Source: Levilactobacillus yonginensis (GTDB taxonomy: Bacteria; Bacillota; Bacilli; Lactobacillales; Lactobacillaceae). Taken from it: a stretch of 64,000 nucleotides of DNA. The stretch covers positions 1-64,000 of the forward strand of contig NZ_OZ061550.1 of the NCBI RefSeq assembly GCF_964065165.1. The letters are read 5' to 3'. Of this stretch, positions 53,903 to 63,195 are shown piece after piece. Each line of letters starts with the position of its first letter. Positions within the stretch are counted from its first letter, which is position 1. A program made the translations under genes and the position numbers. The notes under the pieces were generated by a model. The model searched no databases, was not told the origin of the DNA, and saw only the letters and a program-made list of their open reading frames with translations.

Positions 53903-54202
53903 TTACATATTCTCCCGCAATACGGTATACCTGCGCTGTTGTTCCTCGGTCATATCCTTGTAATACTGGTCAATAAGAAGCTGGATAATCTCGTAGTCGA
54001 AGCTAACATGTTCAATTGTCTTCAGGACTTTCATATCCTTGTAAGTCTCTGCGGATACCTTAAGGGATTTTTTCTGATTTTTTGGTATAGAGGAAGATTT
54101 ATTCTCTTTTTTCGTAGCATTATCTGTTGCATGGTACTCTTCTGATGGCTTTACCGCTCCGGTAACCCTTCGTTGAAGAATATTAGGCTTTTTACTTGGC
54201 AT
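53903..54202 (-). CDS. Plasmid partition protein ParB-like (small, RHH type)
   Basis: 99 aa from ATG 54202 after GGAGGCCAAG. The N-terminal half is a flexible basic region (PSKKPNILQRRVTG); the C-terminal half (KSLKVSAETYKDMKVLKTIE, then DYEIIQLLIDQYY) looks like a ribbon-helix-helix DNA-binding domain. Follows parA by one base, the arrangement of type Ib partition loci. Expected to bind the repeats at 55120-55320 and stimulate ParA. Confidence 0.7.
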   Translation of the reverse strand: MPSKKPNILQRRVTGAVKPSEEYHATDNATKKENKSSSIPKNQKKSLKVSAETYKDMKVLKTIEHVSFDYEIIQLLIDQYYKDMTEEQQRRYTVLRENM

Positions 54203-54203
54203 C

Positions 54204-55064
54204 TTACTTGGCCTCCTTATCATCTATAAATAAGCCAATCCGGCTTAATAACTCATCGGTAACTTGCTGGTACTTGTCTAACACTCGCTTATCGAAGCGG
54301 TCCTTATCGGTAATTCCATTAATTGGGAATCGTTTAATCCGGGCCATTTGAGTAACAATATTTGTGAATACATTTTCTTCTCCAAACTCATCCTTAGCAG
54401 ATTGTATGATTGTCTGATCGACGCCGTTACGGGCATCGTGAAGCATTGGCAAGATACCAATTACCTCTATATCTAGCTGATACTCTTGCTGAAGTTTGGA
54501 AAGGGTATTCACATACTCTTCTGCACCGGATAGACTATCATCGTGTGTTTGCAAGCTGATAAGTGCAAAGTCTGAGAAGATAACAGCATTACGGGTAATC
54601 TCAATACTAAATGGTGGCACATCCAACAGAATTACATCATATTTCTTCTTCAATGGATTAAACAAGGGTTCCAACAGATGTGTTTCTTCGTACTCATTAT
54701 TCGTATTCTGATATAAATATTTCGTGAAATCTTGGAAATCAATATATGAAGGAATTAGGTCAAGGTTATCCATTATCTTAACTGGTAAGTCTGTTAGATC
54801 TTTCTCCTGTACGCCTACCATCAGAGTTTTTTTAATTGAGTACACGGTATCTTCCTGCTGACTTTTCGTTAACATTAGTGTTTTAGTGGCGTTGGCTTGT
54901 GGGTCTAAGTCTGCAACCAACGTATGTATTCCCATTTTAGCTAAGGTATAAGCGATGAGATACGTGTTAGTTGTTTTTCCCACGCCACCCTTTTGATTAC
55001 CAATCACAATGGTTAATGCCTCATCACGAGACTGTATAGCCTTTACTACGTCTGGAATATCCAT
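54204..55064 (-). CDS. parA: ParA-family partition ATPase
   Basis: 286 aa from ATG 55064 (TGGAGGTCG ahead); a 17-codon upstream extension is not supported. Deviant Walker A IGNQKGGVGKTTNTYL, DLDPQANATKT, Walker B DVILLDVPP. Long form without an N-terminal HTH, so repression is probably done by ParB. Segregates the plasmid together with the downstream gene and the upstream repeat site. Confidence 0.92.
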   Translation of the reverse strand: MDIPDVVKAIQSRDEALTIVIGNQKGGVGKTTNTYLIAYTLAKMGIHTLVADLDPQANATKTLMLTKSQQEDTVYSIKKTLMVGVQEKDLTDLPVKIMDNLDLIPSYIDFQDFTKYLYQNTNNEYEETHLLEPLFNPLKKKYDVILLDVPPFSIEITRNAVIFSDFALISLQTHDDSLSGAEEYVNTLSKLQQEYQLDIEVIGILPMLHDARNGVDQTIIQSAKDEFGEENVFTNIVTQMARIKRFPINGITDKDRFDKRVLDKYQQVTDELLSRIGLFIDDKEAK

Positions 55065-55119
55065 AACAACGACCTCCAATTGATTTTTAGTTAGTATACC
55101 ACAATTTAATAGCAAAAGG

Positions 55120-55320
55120 GAAATTTCCCTAAATAGTTATTTAGATATATAGAATTAGGGATATATAGAAATTGGGATAAAGGGAAAAAGGGATACTTAT
55201 CGACTGAGAACACTGTTAGAATGGGAATTAAAAATATCCCTAAATAGAAAAAGGGATATAGGGATAATTCTATTTAGGGATAATTCTATTTGGGGAAAAA
55301 TAGATAAAGGGAAAAAGGGA
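55120..55320. repeat. Iteron-like repeat region (candidate parS or origin)
   Basis: AT-rich DNA rich in AGGGATA/TATCCCT blocks: a 16-bp tandem pair GGGATAATTCTATTTA at 55261-55292, AAAGGGAAAAAGGGA at 55179-55193 and 55306-55320, and an inverted pair ATATCCCT/AGGGATAT at 55234-55259. Located just upstream of parA, the place of a type Ib centromere; it could also be part of a replication origin. Confidence 0.7.
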
Positions 55321-55335
55321 AATTAAATATAATTG

Positions 55336-55365
55336 TTGACAGATATCCTATGAAAGGGCTATAAT
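55336..55365 (+). promoter_or_regulatory. Consensus-like promoter leading away from parA
   Basis: TTGACA (55336-55341), 18 bases, TATAAT (55360-55365), followed by a second TTGACA at about 55375. No coding frame follows for 640 bases, so it may drive a non-coding RNA or a lost rep gene. Confidence 0.6.
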
Positions 55366-55492
55366 AATTGGTATTGACAGTCCTATTATATGATGTGCTT
55401 TTAACATTATTTCCACCGTTTGCTGTACTAACTGTGAATCATGGGGGACACTGTCAGTAGTTCAAAAGAAGTAATACCTAAAAAACTGCATA

Positions 55493-55549
55493 AAAAAAAC
55501 ACCCACCGACTGGCATCGGTGAGCGCCACATAAAAGTCATCATCATTTA
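55493..55549 (-). ncRNA. Candidate small RNA with terminator
   Basis: Minus-strand TATAAT at 55561-55556, then about 57 bases ending in a hairpin CACCGATGCCAGTCGGTG followed by GGTGTTTTTTTT. Also contains TCATTAAATGATGATGA, which can fold. No ORF. Possibly an antisense regulator of a replication or toxin message; its partner is not identified. Confidence 0.45.
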
Positions 55550-55561
55550 ATGACTATTATA

Positions 55562-56011
55562 TCATGGCCGGTGCGATTTTTAAAGCCCTAGGGGACAAGC
55601 TGGGGTCTAAATCCAAGGGGACACGTTTGCCAGTGCGACTTCAATAAGTCTGGCTATACCACAACAAGGTTATCTGTACGGCTGGGTGGTGAATGGTGAG
55701 CGCGACCATTAACGGCGCGGGTGGTAAAACGAAGCTTCGGCTTGGTGCCACTGATTAGTTGGTGATCGAACAAACATAAATACGTATCGTCAACGCCTAC
55801 TAGGGCGTTTTTTAGTAGGTTAAACCGAAAACGTAGGTTTATAATGAGTGGTGGTAGCAATACCGCAATTGTACAGACAAGCGACGGGCGTTAACGACCG
55901 ACGAACTAAGGGGAAACTTTTAGTAGTAGAATTGTACTCTGGTTCAGTTATTCCAAATAGCTGTTTCCAGGGAACAATTCTGCGCTCAAAACGTCACTCC
56001 CTCTAAACTGA
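55562..56011. other. Non-coding region with hairpins
   Basis: No frame with a ribosome binding site. GC-rich inverted segments (for example GAAGCTTCGGCTT and AACGCC-TACTA-GGGCGTT plus TTTT at about 55793-55815, a plus-strand terminator) suggest a structured RNA or an origin region. A minus-strand frame of 68 codons at 55654-55860 looks spurious. Confidence 0.4.
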
Positions 56012-56350
56012 ATGGAAAACCGTAACCCGTCAAGACAAATTACAAAGAAAAAAAGAAAGTTGGTGGAATTGTTGGAAGGTAAGGATTACATTGTTCCATT
56101 GAATCCAGATGTTCCCATTAAGAAGACAATCTACCGGAGTTCTGCAAGAATTACTGAGCGACAAAGGAACCAAGTGAAGAGAGTTTTGCGTAGTCAAGGG
56201 TATCAGGGAAGAATTAGTAGTATTCGATACACTCGGGTAAATTACAAGTATTCATTTAAAGTATCAGTGAAGTATCAGGGAAGTGTTGGAAAATTTTTGG
56301 TTAATACAAAGAATGATACAGTTGAATTTAAGGGAATGGTACAGGAGTAA
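56012..56350 (+). CDS. Hypothetical basic protein, 112 aa
   Basis: Very Lys/Arg-rich (SRQITKKKRKLVELLEG; RITERQRNQVKRVLRSQGY) with a C-terminal beta-rich part (YKYSFKVSVKYQGSVGKFLV). No family recognised. The basic charge suggests nucleic-acid binding. No convincing ribosome binding site, though CTCCCTCTAAACTGA precedes. Could be a small plasmid control protein. Confidence 0.4.
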   Translation: MENRNPSRQITKKKRKLVELLEGKDYIVPLNPDVPIKKTIYRSSARITERQRNQVKRVLRSQGYQGRISSIRYTRVNYKYSFKVSVKYQGSVGKFLVNTKNDTVEFKGMVQE

Positions 56351-56607
56351 TCTCAAGAAATTTCACAAAGTACCTTCCCGGTAAATCAGGGATTGAATAG
56401 CTAGACCAATTGGTTATCAGAAATTTTCACAAAGGAAAAATATCAGAGTGTTGTTCCAACGGTACCGGATAAGGTTACTTGATATAATCGTGATTATGTT
56501 AACTAGAGATTGGTCTAGCTTAAAAGTAGGAAACGTGTGCGCTGAGAAGTCTTGAGTTTACGGCTTGTTCCTCAAATTTAGGCCCATTATAAGGGGGATT
56601 GATTTAA

Positions 56608-56910
56608 ATGCAGTCTAATTCGCGGTGGACAGTAGCTTTGGCTAAGCAATATAGTTTAGCAACCATGAAAAAGATTCCATACGTCATGATAATTGTTTTA
56701 TTAATATGTATCGCTTTGATGTTAGCTGGTCGTGCGTCTTGGGGATTTAGCCTAATTGGGTTGGATTTTTTTATGTTTGCGGACTACTTGTCTGTTAAAT
56801 TGGCACAGAAAAATATCAATTTTATCCTTAGCATTTTGATAGGAGCCCTAGTTTCCTTCATCGTATTTGGGATAATTACCTTAGCTTTGGGTTTATTATT
56901 TAAATGGTGA
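56608..56910 (+). CDS. Small multi-span membrane protein, 100 aa
   Basis: Start ATG with AAGGGGG 11 bases ahead. Three hydrophobic helices (IPYVMIIVLLICIALMLAG; FSLIGLDFFMFADYL; FILSILIGALVSFIVFGIIT) joined by basic loops. No family recognised; size and topology resemble immunity or transport accessory proteins. An inverted pair AGCTAGACCAAT / ATTGGTCTAGCT (56400-56411, 56508-56519) and a TATAAT lie upstream. Terminator at 56913-56971. Confidence 0.55.
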   Translation: MQSNSRWTVALAKQYSLATMKKIPYVMIIVLLICIALMLAGRASWGFSLIGLDFFMFADYLSVKLAQKNINFILSILIGALVSFIVFGIITLALGLLFKW

Positions 56911-57179
56911 TACAAAAAAGACCATCTAGGAAGGTATTATGAGGGTATCTTCTTTGATGATCTTTTTTTTGTATAGGAATATTCCAATGGAATGTAGGAA
57001 CGAGAATAAGCGTAACACGGGAGTATCAGAAATTACAGAAACTTCTCAATGATATAGATAAGAAGGGTAACCTAAGAACGCCACTGGAACACTTAATTGT
57101 AACTAATAAAATTAGTCGTTTTCAGTGATTACATTAGGGTAGGCCTAAGTTAAACAAAATGAGCTGGAAGGGAAAATAT

Positions 57180-57266
57180 ATGTTTTTTTCAATATTTTTA
57201 GGATTAGTTTTGTTATCAGTTGGGATAATCTTAATTGCATTTCTATCCTCATTGATTTCATGTTAA
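57180..57266 (+). CDS. Small membrane peptide, 28 aa
   Basis: ATG 57180 after GGAAGGG. Sequence MFFSIFLGLVLLSVGIILIA followed by FLSSLISC: one transmembrane helix with a terminal Cys. It has a plausible ribosome site but no homologue I can name; could be a toxin-like or regulatory peptide. Confidence 0.45.
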   Translation: MFFSIFLGLVLLSVGIILIAFLSSLISC

Positions 57267-57382
57267 TTTAAAGCTATGAGATACGTTCTAAGACGTTTTA
57301 TAACAACTTGAATATAAATATACGTGAGTAAGATAGAATGGCTTAAAAGAGCTTAGAATTGATTACAGAAAGAAATGATAAC

Positions 57383-57490
57383 ATGTGGTTAAAAATTTTT
57401 GGCATTATTCCAATGATAATGTTTATAGTTGCGTTGTTCTTAATTGGGATTGTTGGGTTAGCAATCATGATTTGGCTTATCGTTGAGTAA
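57383..57490 (+). CDS. Small membrane peptide, 35 aa
   Basis: ATG 57383, weak ribosome site GAAAGAAA. Starts MWLKIFGIIPMIMFIVALFL and ends MIWLIVE: a single long hydrophobic helix. Third in a row of small membrane-protein genes after 56608 and 57180. No family recognised. Confidence 0.4.
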   Translation: MWLKIFGIIPMIMFIVALFLIGIVGLAIMIWLIVE

Positions 57491-57550
57491 GACGTACCAG
57501 CTTAATGATATGAACCGAGTGACAAAACTAGATTAAAATTTAAGGCATTT

Positions 57551-57577
57551 CATTTACACAAGATTCTTGACGCTACC
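57551..57577. repeat. Solo IS256 terminal repeat
   Basis: CATTTACACAAGATTCTTG followed by ACGCTACC, the exact reverse complement of the element end at 52131. It is joined directly to the interior of the toxin gene, with no IS256 coding sequence left. Confidence 0.8.
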
Positions 57578-57791
57578 TAAAATTTTAGATTTTACGCTTG
57601 ACCTAAAATCAAAAAGAAGAGGTAAGGGTCAAAAGATAATTCAACAGCGATCAAGTAAAAGGAAGCACAAAGAAAGTAAAGCAGAGCTTACACAAAAAAT
57701 TCAAAAACAGTTAAAAGACTTTGCTAAACACAATCCAGAAGTTAAGCCAAAAAACAATCCTGAAAATAAAAACGATTGGCCTAGTTATTAG
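57578..57791 (+). pseudogene. Tail remnant of the MazF-like toxin gene
   Basis: Matches 1034-1243 with three or four changes: only the basic C-terminal tail (LDLKSKRRGKGQKIIQQRSS and on) remains behind an IS256 end. The antitoxin gene and toxin core are gone. A 74-codon frame with an ATG within the IS end could still be read but lacks a ribosome site. Confidence 0.8.
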
Positions 57792-58059
57792 GTTGATCGT
57801 TTTTTAATTTATCCGGTTTATGGGCGTTGACATAGTCAGCGAATGTTTTTAAAAGTTCTTCGGTTTGTTCGACCGAGAGGTTATTAGCTTGAAAGTACTT
57901 TTCTAATAAAGCCCCTTTTTGAATTAATCGGCGAAAACGGGCTTTTCGTGCTTGTCGATTTTCATAATACTTAAATTGGCGTAACTTAAAATCTTCCCGC
58001 TCAATTTTTTGTTTTAAACGCGCTTGTTGTTCAATTAGTTTTTCATATTGATTAGGCAT
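57781..58059 (-). CDS. TraD-like relaxosome accessory protein, copy 2
   Basis: 92 aa from ATG 58059 (MPNQYEKLIEQQARLKQK), after GGGGAATTCC. Only about five residues differ from the copy at 1233-1511 (for example FKYYENRQARKARFRRL for SKYYENRQARKARSRRL). Same place relative to oriT and the relaxase. Confidence 0.6.
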   Translation of the reverse strand: MPNQYEKLIEQQARLKQKIEREDFKLRQFKYYENRQARKARFRRLIQKGALLEKYFQANNLSVEQTEELLKTFADYVNAHKPDKLKNDQPNN

Positions 58060-58080
58060 GGAATTCCCCATCTCCTATGA

Positions 58081-58290
58081 CTAATGATCTACGGACTTTT
58101 CCATTAAAAACTCGGATACTTTTTTGGATAAGGACTTGATATTGTCATTAGATAAATTAGCATAATCTAAATTGGCTTGACTGATGATTTGTTTACCTAG
58201 CCGTTGTTCAATCTTATTTTTTTCGTCCTTAATTTTTTGATTAAGGGCTTTTAATTTAGCTTCTTGTTTTTCTAAGTTACTTTGAGACAT
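58081..58290 (-). CDS. Small coiled-coil mobilization accessory protein, copy 2
   Basis: 69 aa from ATG 58290 behind GGAGGGAT. Residues 1-45 are identical to the copy at 1534-1743, then SNDNIKSLSKKVSEFLMEKS replaces SNDQIKLLAKQFSEFLKVKS. The change is confined to the C-terminus. Confidence 0.55.
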   Translation of the reverse strand: MSQSNLEKQEAKLKALNQKIKDEKNKIEQRLGKQIISQANLDYANLSNDNIKSLSKKVSEFLMEKSVDH

Positions 58291-58431
58291 AACGATCCCT
58301 CCAATCATATTAGAAATAATCACCGAAACTATATCATATAGGAAACGTTAAGTCAAAGTATAAAATTTGAAATAGCGAAGCGGAAGGCATACACTAAATT
58401 AAAGTTAAGAGAATCAGAAGACCGAGTGAAA

Positions 58432-58476
58432 CGAGGTTAATGCGCACTTACACCCCACTAAATTCTTGTGGGGTAA
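58432..58476. other. oriT-like site (MOBQ type), copy 2
   Basis: Same nick-core strand GTAAGTGCGCATT as copy 1 but a different adjacent hairpin, ACCCCAC-TAAATTCTT-GTGGGGT (58452-58474). Followed, as in copy 1, by GTCGCCGATGGCGAC at about 58502-58516 before the relaxase. Confidence 0.7.
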
Positions 58477-58560
58477 ATCGTGATAAAATCCTGTATTAGA
58501 AGTCGCCGATGGCGACAACAAAGTCAAAATCCATAGAATCAAAGGAAGGCGGTGACTGAC

Positions 58561-60624
58561 ATGGCAATCTTTCATATGAGTTTTAGTAATATTAGTGCTG
58601 GTAAAGGACGAAGTGCGATTGCCAGTGCTGCTTATCGAAGTGGTGAAAAGCTATTTGATGATAAGGAAGGTCGCCACTATTTCTATGCCCGATCGATCAT
58701 GCCAGAAAGCTTTATTTTGACGCCAAAAAATTCACCGGAATGGGCGAGTGATCGAGAACAGTTGTGGAATGAAGTTGAAAAGAAAGATCGTAAATCAAAC
58801 TCACGGTATGCAAAAGAGTTTAACGTGGCTTTACCGGTAGAATTAAGTGAATCCGAACAGAAAGAGTTATTGACAAAATATGTGCAAGAAAATTTTGTTG
58901 ATGAGGGCATGGTAGCCGATGTGGCAATTCATCGCGATCACCTAGATAATCCGCATGCCCATGTGATGTTAACTAACCGCCCATTTAACCCAGACGGAAC
59001 ATGGGGAATTAAGAGCAAAAAGCAATATATTTTAGATGAGAATGGCAATAAAACATATACCGGAACTAGCAAGTACCCTAAGAGTAGAAAGATACTGATG
59101 GTCAATTGGGATAAGAAAGAAAAAATAATTGAATGGCGTCATAATTGGGCAGTTAGTGTCAATCAGGTTTTAGAGCAAAAAAATATTCCGGATCGGATCA
59201 GTGAAAAATCATTTACTGAGCAGGGAATAGATGATACACCAACCCAACACGAGGGAATTAATAGTAAGCGGTATGAAAGAAAAGAATTTAACCAACAAGT
59301 AAAGAACTATCGCAAAGCCAAAGCCAGTTATAAAAACAACCAAGAAAAAGCAATCAATAGAGGTCACTTAGATAGCCTAAGTAAACACTTCTCGTTTAAT
59401 GAAAAACGGGTGGTCAATGAGTTAAGCCATGAACTGAAAACTTATATCAGTTTGGAGAGTTTAGATGATAAACGGCGCATGCTATTTAATTGGAAAAACA
59501 GCACCTTAATTAAACATGCAGTTGGTGAAGATGTGACTAAAGAATTATTGACAATTAACCAACAAGAAAGCTCATTAAAAAAGGCAGATGAACTCTTAAA
59601 TAAAGTGGTCGATCGCACTACGAAAAAACTTTATCCAGAGCTTAATTTTGAACAGACCACACAAGCTGAAAGACGAGAATTAATTAAGGAAACCGAAAGC
59701 GAGCAAACAGTTTTCAAAGGCAGTGAATTAAACGAACGTTTAATGAATATTCGTGATGATTTATCTGCCCGACAATTATTGACCTTTACCAAACGGCCAT
59801 ACGTTGGCTGGAAGTTATTAATGCAACAAGAAAAGGAAGTCAAAATCGAGCTTAAATATACGCTGATGATTCATGATGATAGCTTAGAAAGTCTAGAACA
59901 CGTTGATCAAGGTCTACTAGAAAAGTATTCACCAACCGAGCAGCAAAAGATTACTCGAGCAGTCAAAGACCTACGGGCAATCATGGCCGTTAAGCAAGTC
60001 ATTAAAACGCAATACCATGAAGTATTGAAAAGGGCCTTTCCCAAAGGCGATTTAGATGGATTGCCATTGATTAAACAGGAACAGGCCTATACAGCCGTGA
60101 TGTACTATGATCCAGCTTTAAAGCCGTGCAAGGTTGAAACAATCGCACAGTGGCAGGAAAACCCACCGAGGGTTTTCAGTACCCAAGAACATCAACAAGG
60201 ACTAGCTTATTTATCGGGACAGCTTAGCTTAGATCAGCTAGAGAATCATCACTTACAACGGGTTTTAAAGCATGACGGCACTAAACAACTCTTTTTGGGT
60301 GAATGCAAAGCCGATCCGATGATTAAAAACAGTCAGATTGAGAAAATCCAAAAGCAGTTAAAAGAGCAACAAGCCAAGGACGACCAGTATAGAAAAGCAA
60401 ATATGGGGCATTATCAACCGCTAAATTATAAGCCAGTTAGTCCAAACTACTACTTAAAAACGGCCTTTAGTGACGCAATCATGACTGTTCTATATGCTCG
60501 TGATGAAGATTACCAACGGCAAAGACAGGCGCAAGGTTTAAAAGAGACTGAGTGGGAAATGGCGAAAAAGCAACGGCAACACCAAACTCGAAATCGGCAT
60601 GAAGATGGGGGCATGCACTTGTAA
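58561..60624 (+). CDS. traA: MOBQ-family relaxase (TraA/MobA), copy 2
   Basis: 687 aa from ATG 58561 (AAGGCGGTG ahead; a GTG three codons earlier is too close). MobA/MobL domain with [14 protein letters not shown] and the metal motif [15 protein letters not shown]. Compared with the copy at 2013 the first 150 residues are nearly the same, the middle (residues about 240-300 and 400-620) is clearly diverged, and the end is again conserved. Followed by the topoisomerase gene, as in conjugative plasmids of lactobacilli. Confidence 0.9.
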   Translation: MAIFHMSFSNISAGKGRSAIASAAYRSGEKLFDDKEGRHYFYARSIMPESFILTPKNSPEWASDREQLWNEVEKKDRKSNSRYAKEFNVALPVELSESEQKELLTKYVQENFVDEGMVADVAIHRDHLDNPHAHVMLTNRPFNPDGTWGIKSKKQYILDENGNKTYTGTSKYPKSRKILMVNWDKKEKIIEWRHNWAVSVNQVLEQKNIPDRISEKSFTEQGIDDTPTQHEGINSKRYERKEFNQQVKNYRKAKASYKNNQEKAINRGHLDSLSKHFSFNEKRVVNELSHELKTYISLESLDDKRRMLFNWKNSTLIKHAVGEDVTKELLTINQQESSLKKADELLNKVVDRTTKKLYPELNFEQTTQAERRELIKETESEQTVFKGSELNERLMNIRDDLSARQLLTFTKRPYVGWKLLMQQEKEVKIELKYTLMIHDDSLESLEHVDQGLLEKYSPTEQQKITRAVKDLRAIMAVKQVIKTQYHEVLKRAFPKGDLDGLPLIKQEQAYTAVMYYDPALKPCKVETIAQWQENPPRVFSTQEHQQGLAYLSGQLSLDQLENHHLQRVLKHDGTKQLFLGECKADPMIKNSQIEKIQKQLKEQQAKDDQYRKANMGHYQPLNYKPVSPNYYLKTAFSDAIMTVLYARDEDYQRQRQAQGLKETEWEMAKKQRQHQTRNRHEDGGMHL

Positions 60625-60720
60625 TCGGAATAAAAAATGCACCGTTAAACCTGGTTAAAAGCGGCTGAACAAGGCAGAACAGAATTAGAACAGAAGCTCA
60701 ATCATAAGGAGTGAACGAAC

Positions 60721-62854
60721 ATGACCACTGTTATCTTAGCTGAAAAACCCAGTCAAGCCCGTTCATACGTCCAAGCCTTTCAAAAGAGCAAAAAAAACAG
60801 GGTTACTATACGGTTAGCGACCCTGTTTTGCCCGCAAATACGCTTGTGACGTATGGTCTCGGACATTTAGTTGAACTAGCCACACCGGATAAATATGATC
60901 AGAAATATCAGCAATGGGCCTTATCTAATTTACCGATTTTCCCCGACCAATACAAGTTTGAAGTGCCAGCTAGTAAAAAGCCCAATTCAAGGTCGTTAAA
61001 GACCTGTTAACAAAAGCCGATACCATTATTGTGGCCACTGATAGTGGTCGAGAAGGGTCAAATATCGCGTGGTCGATCATGAACCAAGCGCATATTGATG
61101 TTAAGTCGAAAAAGATTAAGCGCCTTTGGTTGAATAGCCTAGAAAAAGACGCGATTATTACCGGATTCAAAAATCTTGGTGATTGGCACAAAGACTATCT
61201 GGCTTATAAAGAAGCCCAAACTCGTCAAATTAGCGATTGGTTGATCGGTATGAATGGTAGTCCCTTATATACTTTGTTGTTGAGACAAAATGGGGTGCGC
61301 GGGGTGTATTCAATTGGTCGCGTGCAGACGCCAACCTTGTATATGGTCTATCAAAGAGACCAGACAATCAAAAACTTTAAGCCGGAACCCTATTTTGAAC
61401 TAAGTGCGGAAATTTTAGCTAATCAGCAAAAATTCGCCGCAAAATTAGACCCCTATCAACGGTTTAAAGACGAAGCAGGGCTAATGACATTCATGCAAGC
61501 TAAACACGTTCAGAAAGGCTCACAGGACGGTTTAATCAAGGACGTCCAAAAACAAGGTAAAAAGCGTGCTAGTCCCCAACTATTCTCGCTATCCAGTCTG
61601 CAAAGTGCCATGAATAAACGGTATCATGCCAGTGCCAGCCAAACCTTAGCGGCCATTCAGAGTTTATACGAAGCCAAGTTTCTTAGCTATCCCCGAACCG
61701 ATTGTGCTTATATCACTGATGAAGAATTTGAGTATTTAGTGGCTAATCTGACGAAGTATCTGGGGTTAGTCTCTAGGCAAGTCACTTTAACCAATACCAC
61801 CCCGAATAAACGTTACGTCAATGGGAAAAAGGTTGAAGAACACTACGCTATTATCATGACTAAAGTTGTGCCGACGAAAAATCAATTAGCGGCCTTACCT
61901 AAATTACAGCAACAGGTCTATGACTTGGTTTTAAGAACGACGTTAGCGATGTTTGCTGATCCGTACGAGTACGAAGAAACCACCATTATCACCCAGGTTG
62001 GCGACGCCAATTTTAAAGCAACCGGTAAGGTGCCAACTAAGCAAGGTTGGCAAGCTTTATTTGATGATCACAAAGCCGACCATCAAGAGGCAACCACCCT
62101 ACCGCTCGTTCACCAAGGCGACCAAGTTCAAGCAAATCTGCAAACGCCGCAAAAAGAAACGACACCACCGGTACCCTTTACCGAAGGTACCCTGATTACG
62201 GCAATGAAGACAGCCGGCAAAACGCTTGATGACGAAGAAGCCCAGGCGATTCTCAAAGATGTGCAAGGCATTGGGACAAGTGCGACCCGGGCCAATGTGC
62301 TGGAAGTGTTAAAAAAACGCGGCTATTTGGTTACTGAAAAGAACAAGCTCCACGTCAGTGAAGCGGGAATTACTTTATGTAAAGCGGTCGAACTCGAACC
62401 CTTGCTAACTAGCCCAGAAATGACGGCTAAATGGGAGCAAGCGTTACAACAAATCAGTACCGAAGAACGCACCCCGGATAACTTTTTGAGCCAGATCAAG
62501 AAATTTGTGGCCAAGTTGATTGCTGAGGTCCCCGCGCAATTGACTGGCAGTTCAGCCATTAAGCAACAAATCAATCACCAACAGCAAGCGCAAAAAGCCG
62601 CCGAAGTCTTCTTAGAAACACCGCAAGCGACCGTTTTAAATAAACAGAAGTTTTACATTGTGAAGCCTAAGCAAGGCGAAGACTTTACCTTACCCAAGAA
62701 ATGGAGCAGCAAAACCCTCGGTAAAACTGCAATCAAAGCCTTAGTCACCAAGGGTGAAACCAGCAAACTAAAGGGATTCAAGAGCAAAAAAGGAAAGTCG
62801 TTTGACGCCAAGTTAAAGCTTGACGGCCATAAATTAAGTTTTGATTTTGATTAG
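60721..62854 (+). pseudogene. topB: Type IA topoisomerase (TopB/TraE-like), two frameshifts
   Basis: ATG 60721 behind AAGGAGTG starts TTVILAEKPSQARSYVQAF, the Toprim N-terminus. One base is missing in an A run near 60788-60797 (the frame that continues reads GYYTVSDPVLPANTLVTYGL) and one C in AAGCCCAATT near 60980; after that the frame is open to 62854: VATDSGREGSNIAW (Toprim acidic residues), the active-site Tyr region KFLSYPRTDCAYIT, EGTLITAMKTAGK, QGIGTSATRANVLEVLKKRG. C-terminal zinc-ribbon replaced by a basic tail (FKSKKGKSFDAKLKLDGHKL). Both lesions are in homopolymers, so sequencing error is an alternative. Confidence 0.85.
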
Positions 62855-62976
62855 ACCTTACCCTACCGCCCTTCACGTTGTTCCAGTTGGTGAACCCGTC
62901 ATTTAGGTTTACTTTTTTAAAATCAAAAGTAAACCTAAACAATAGGTAAGATTAGCAAAGCAAAGGAGATCATAAA

Positions 62977-63192
62977 ATGGATAATAAATTAGCAGTCATT
63001 GGGAGTGAATTACCAGTTTTGCAGGCTAAAGGAACCTACAAGTATTTAAAAGAAATCACTGGTAACGGCGCTTATTATCAAGTAGCCTGGCAAAAATTGT
63101 CTGACGGTTACGTTGCCCTTTATGGCACGGCCTCAATTCAAACGAAAGTGGCCCCCATACTGAATGATATTTTTGAAGATGAGGAGGGGTAG
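62977..63192 (+). CDS. Small hypothetical plasmid protein, 71 aa
   Basis: ATG 62977 with AAAGGAGAT ahead. Mixed alpha/beta, no membrane segment (LPVLQAKGTYKYLKEITG; YYQVAWQKLSDGYVALYG). Three bases separate its stop from the next gene, so they form an operon with topB upstream. No family recognised. Confidence 0.6.
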   Translation: MDNKLAVIGSELPVLQAKGTYKYLKEITGNGAYYQVAWQKLSDGYVALYGTASIQTKVAPILNDIFEDEEG

Positions 63193-63195
63193 ACA

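Noticed and set aside
55120..55320. CRISPR array
   Set aside because: Repeat units are 15-16 bp, tandem or inverted without spacers of constant length, and no cas genes are nearby; better read as partition or origin repeats.
55654..55860. A 68-codon minus-strand reading frame
   Set aside because: No ribosome binding site, odd composition, and it overlaps structured non-coding DNA with a plus-strand terminator.
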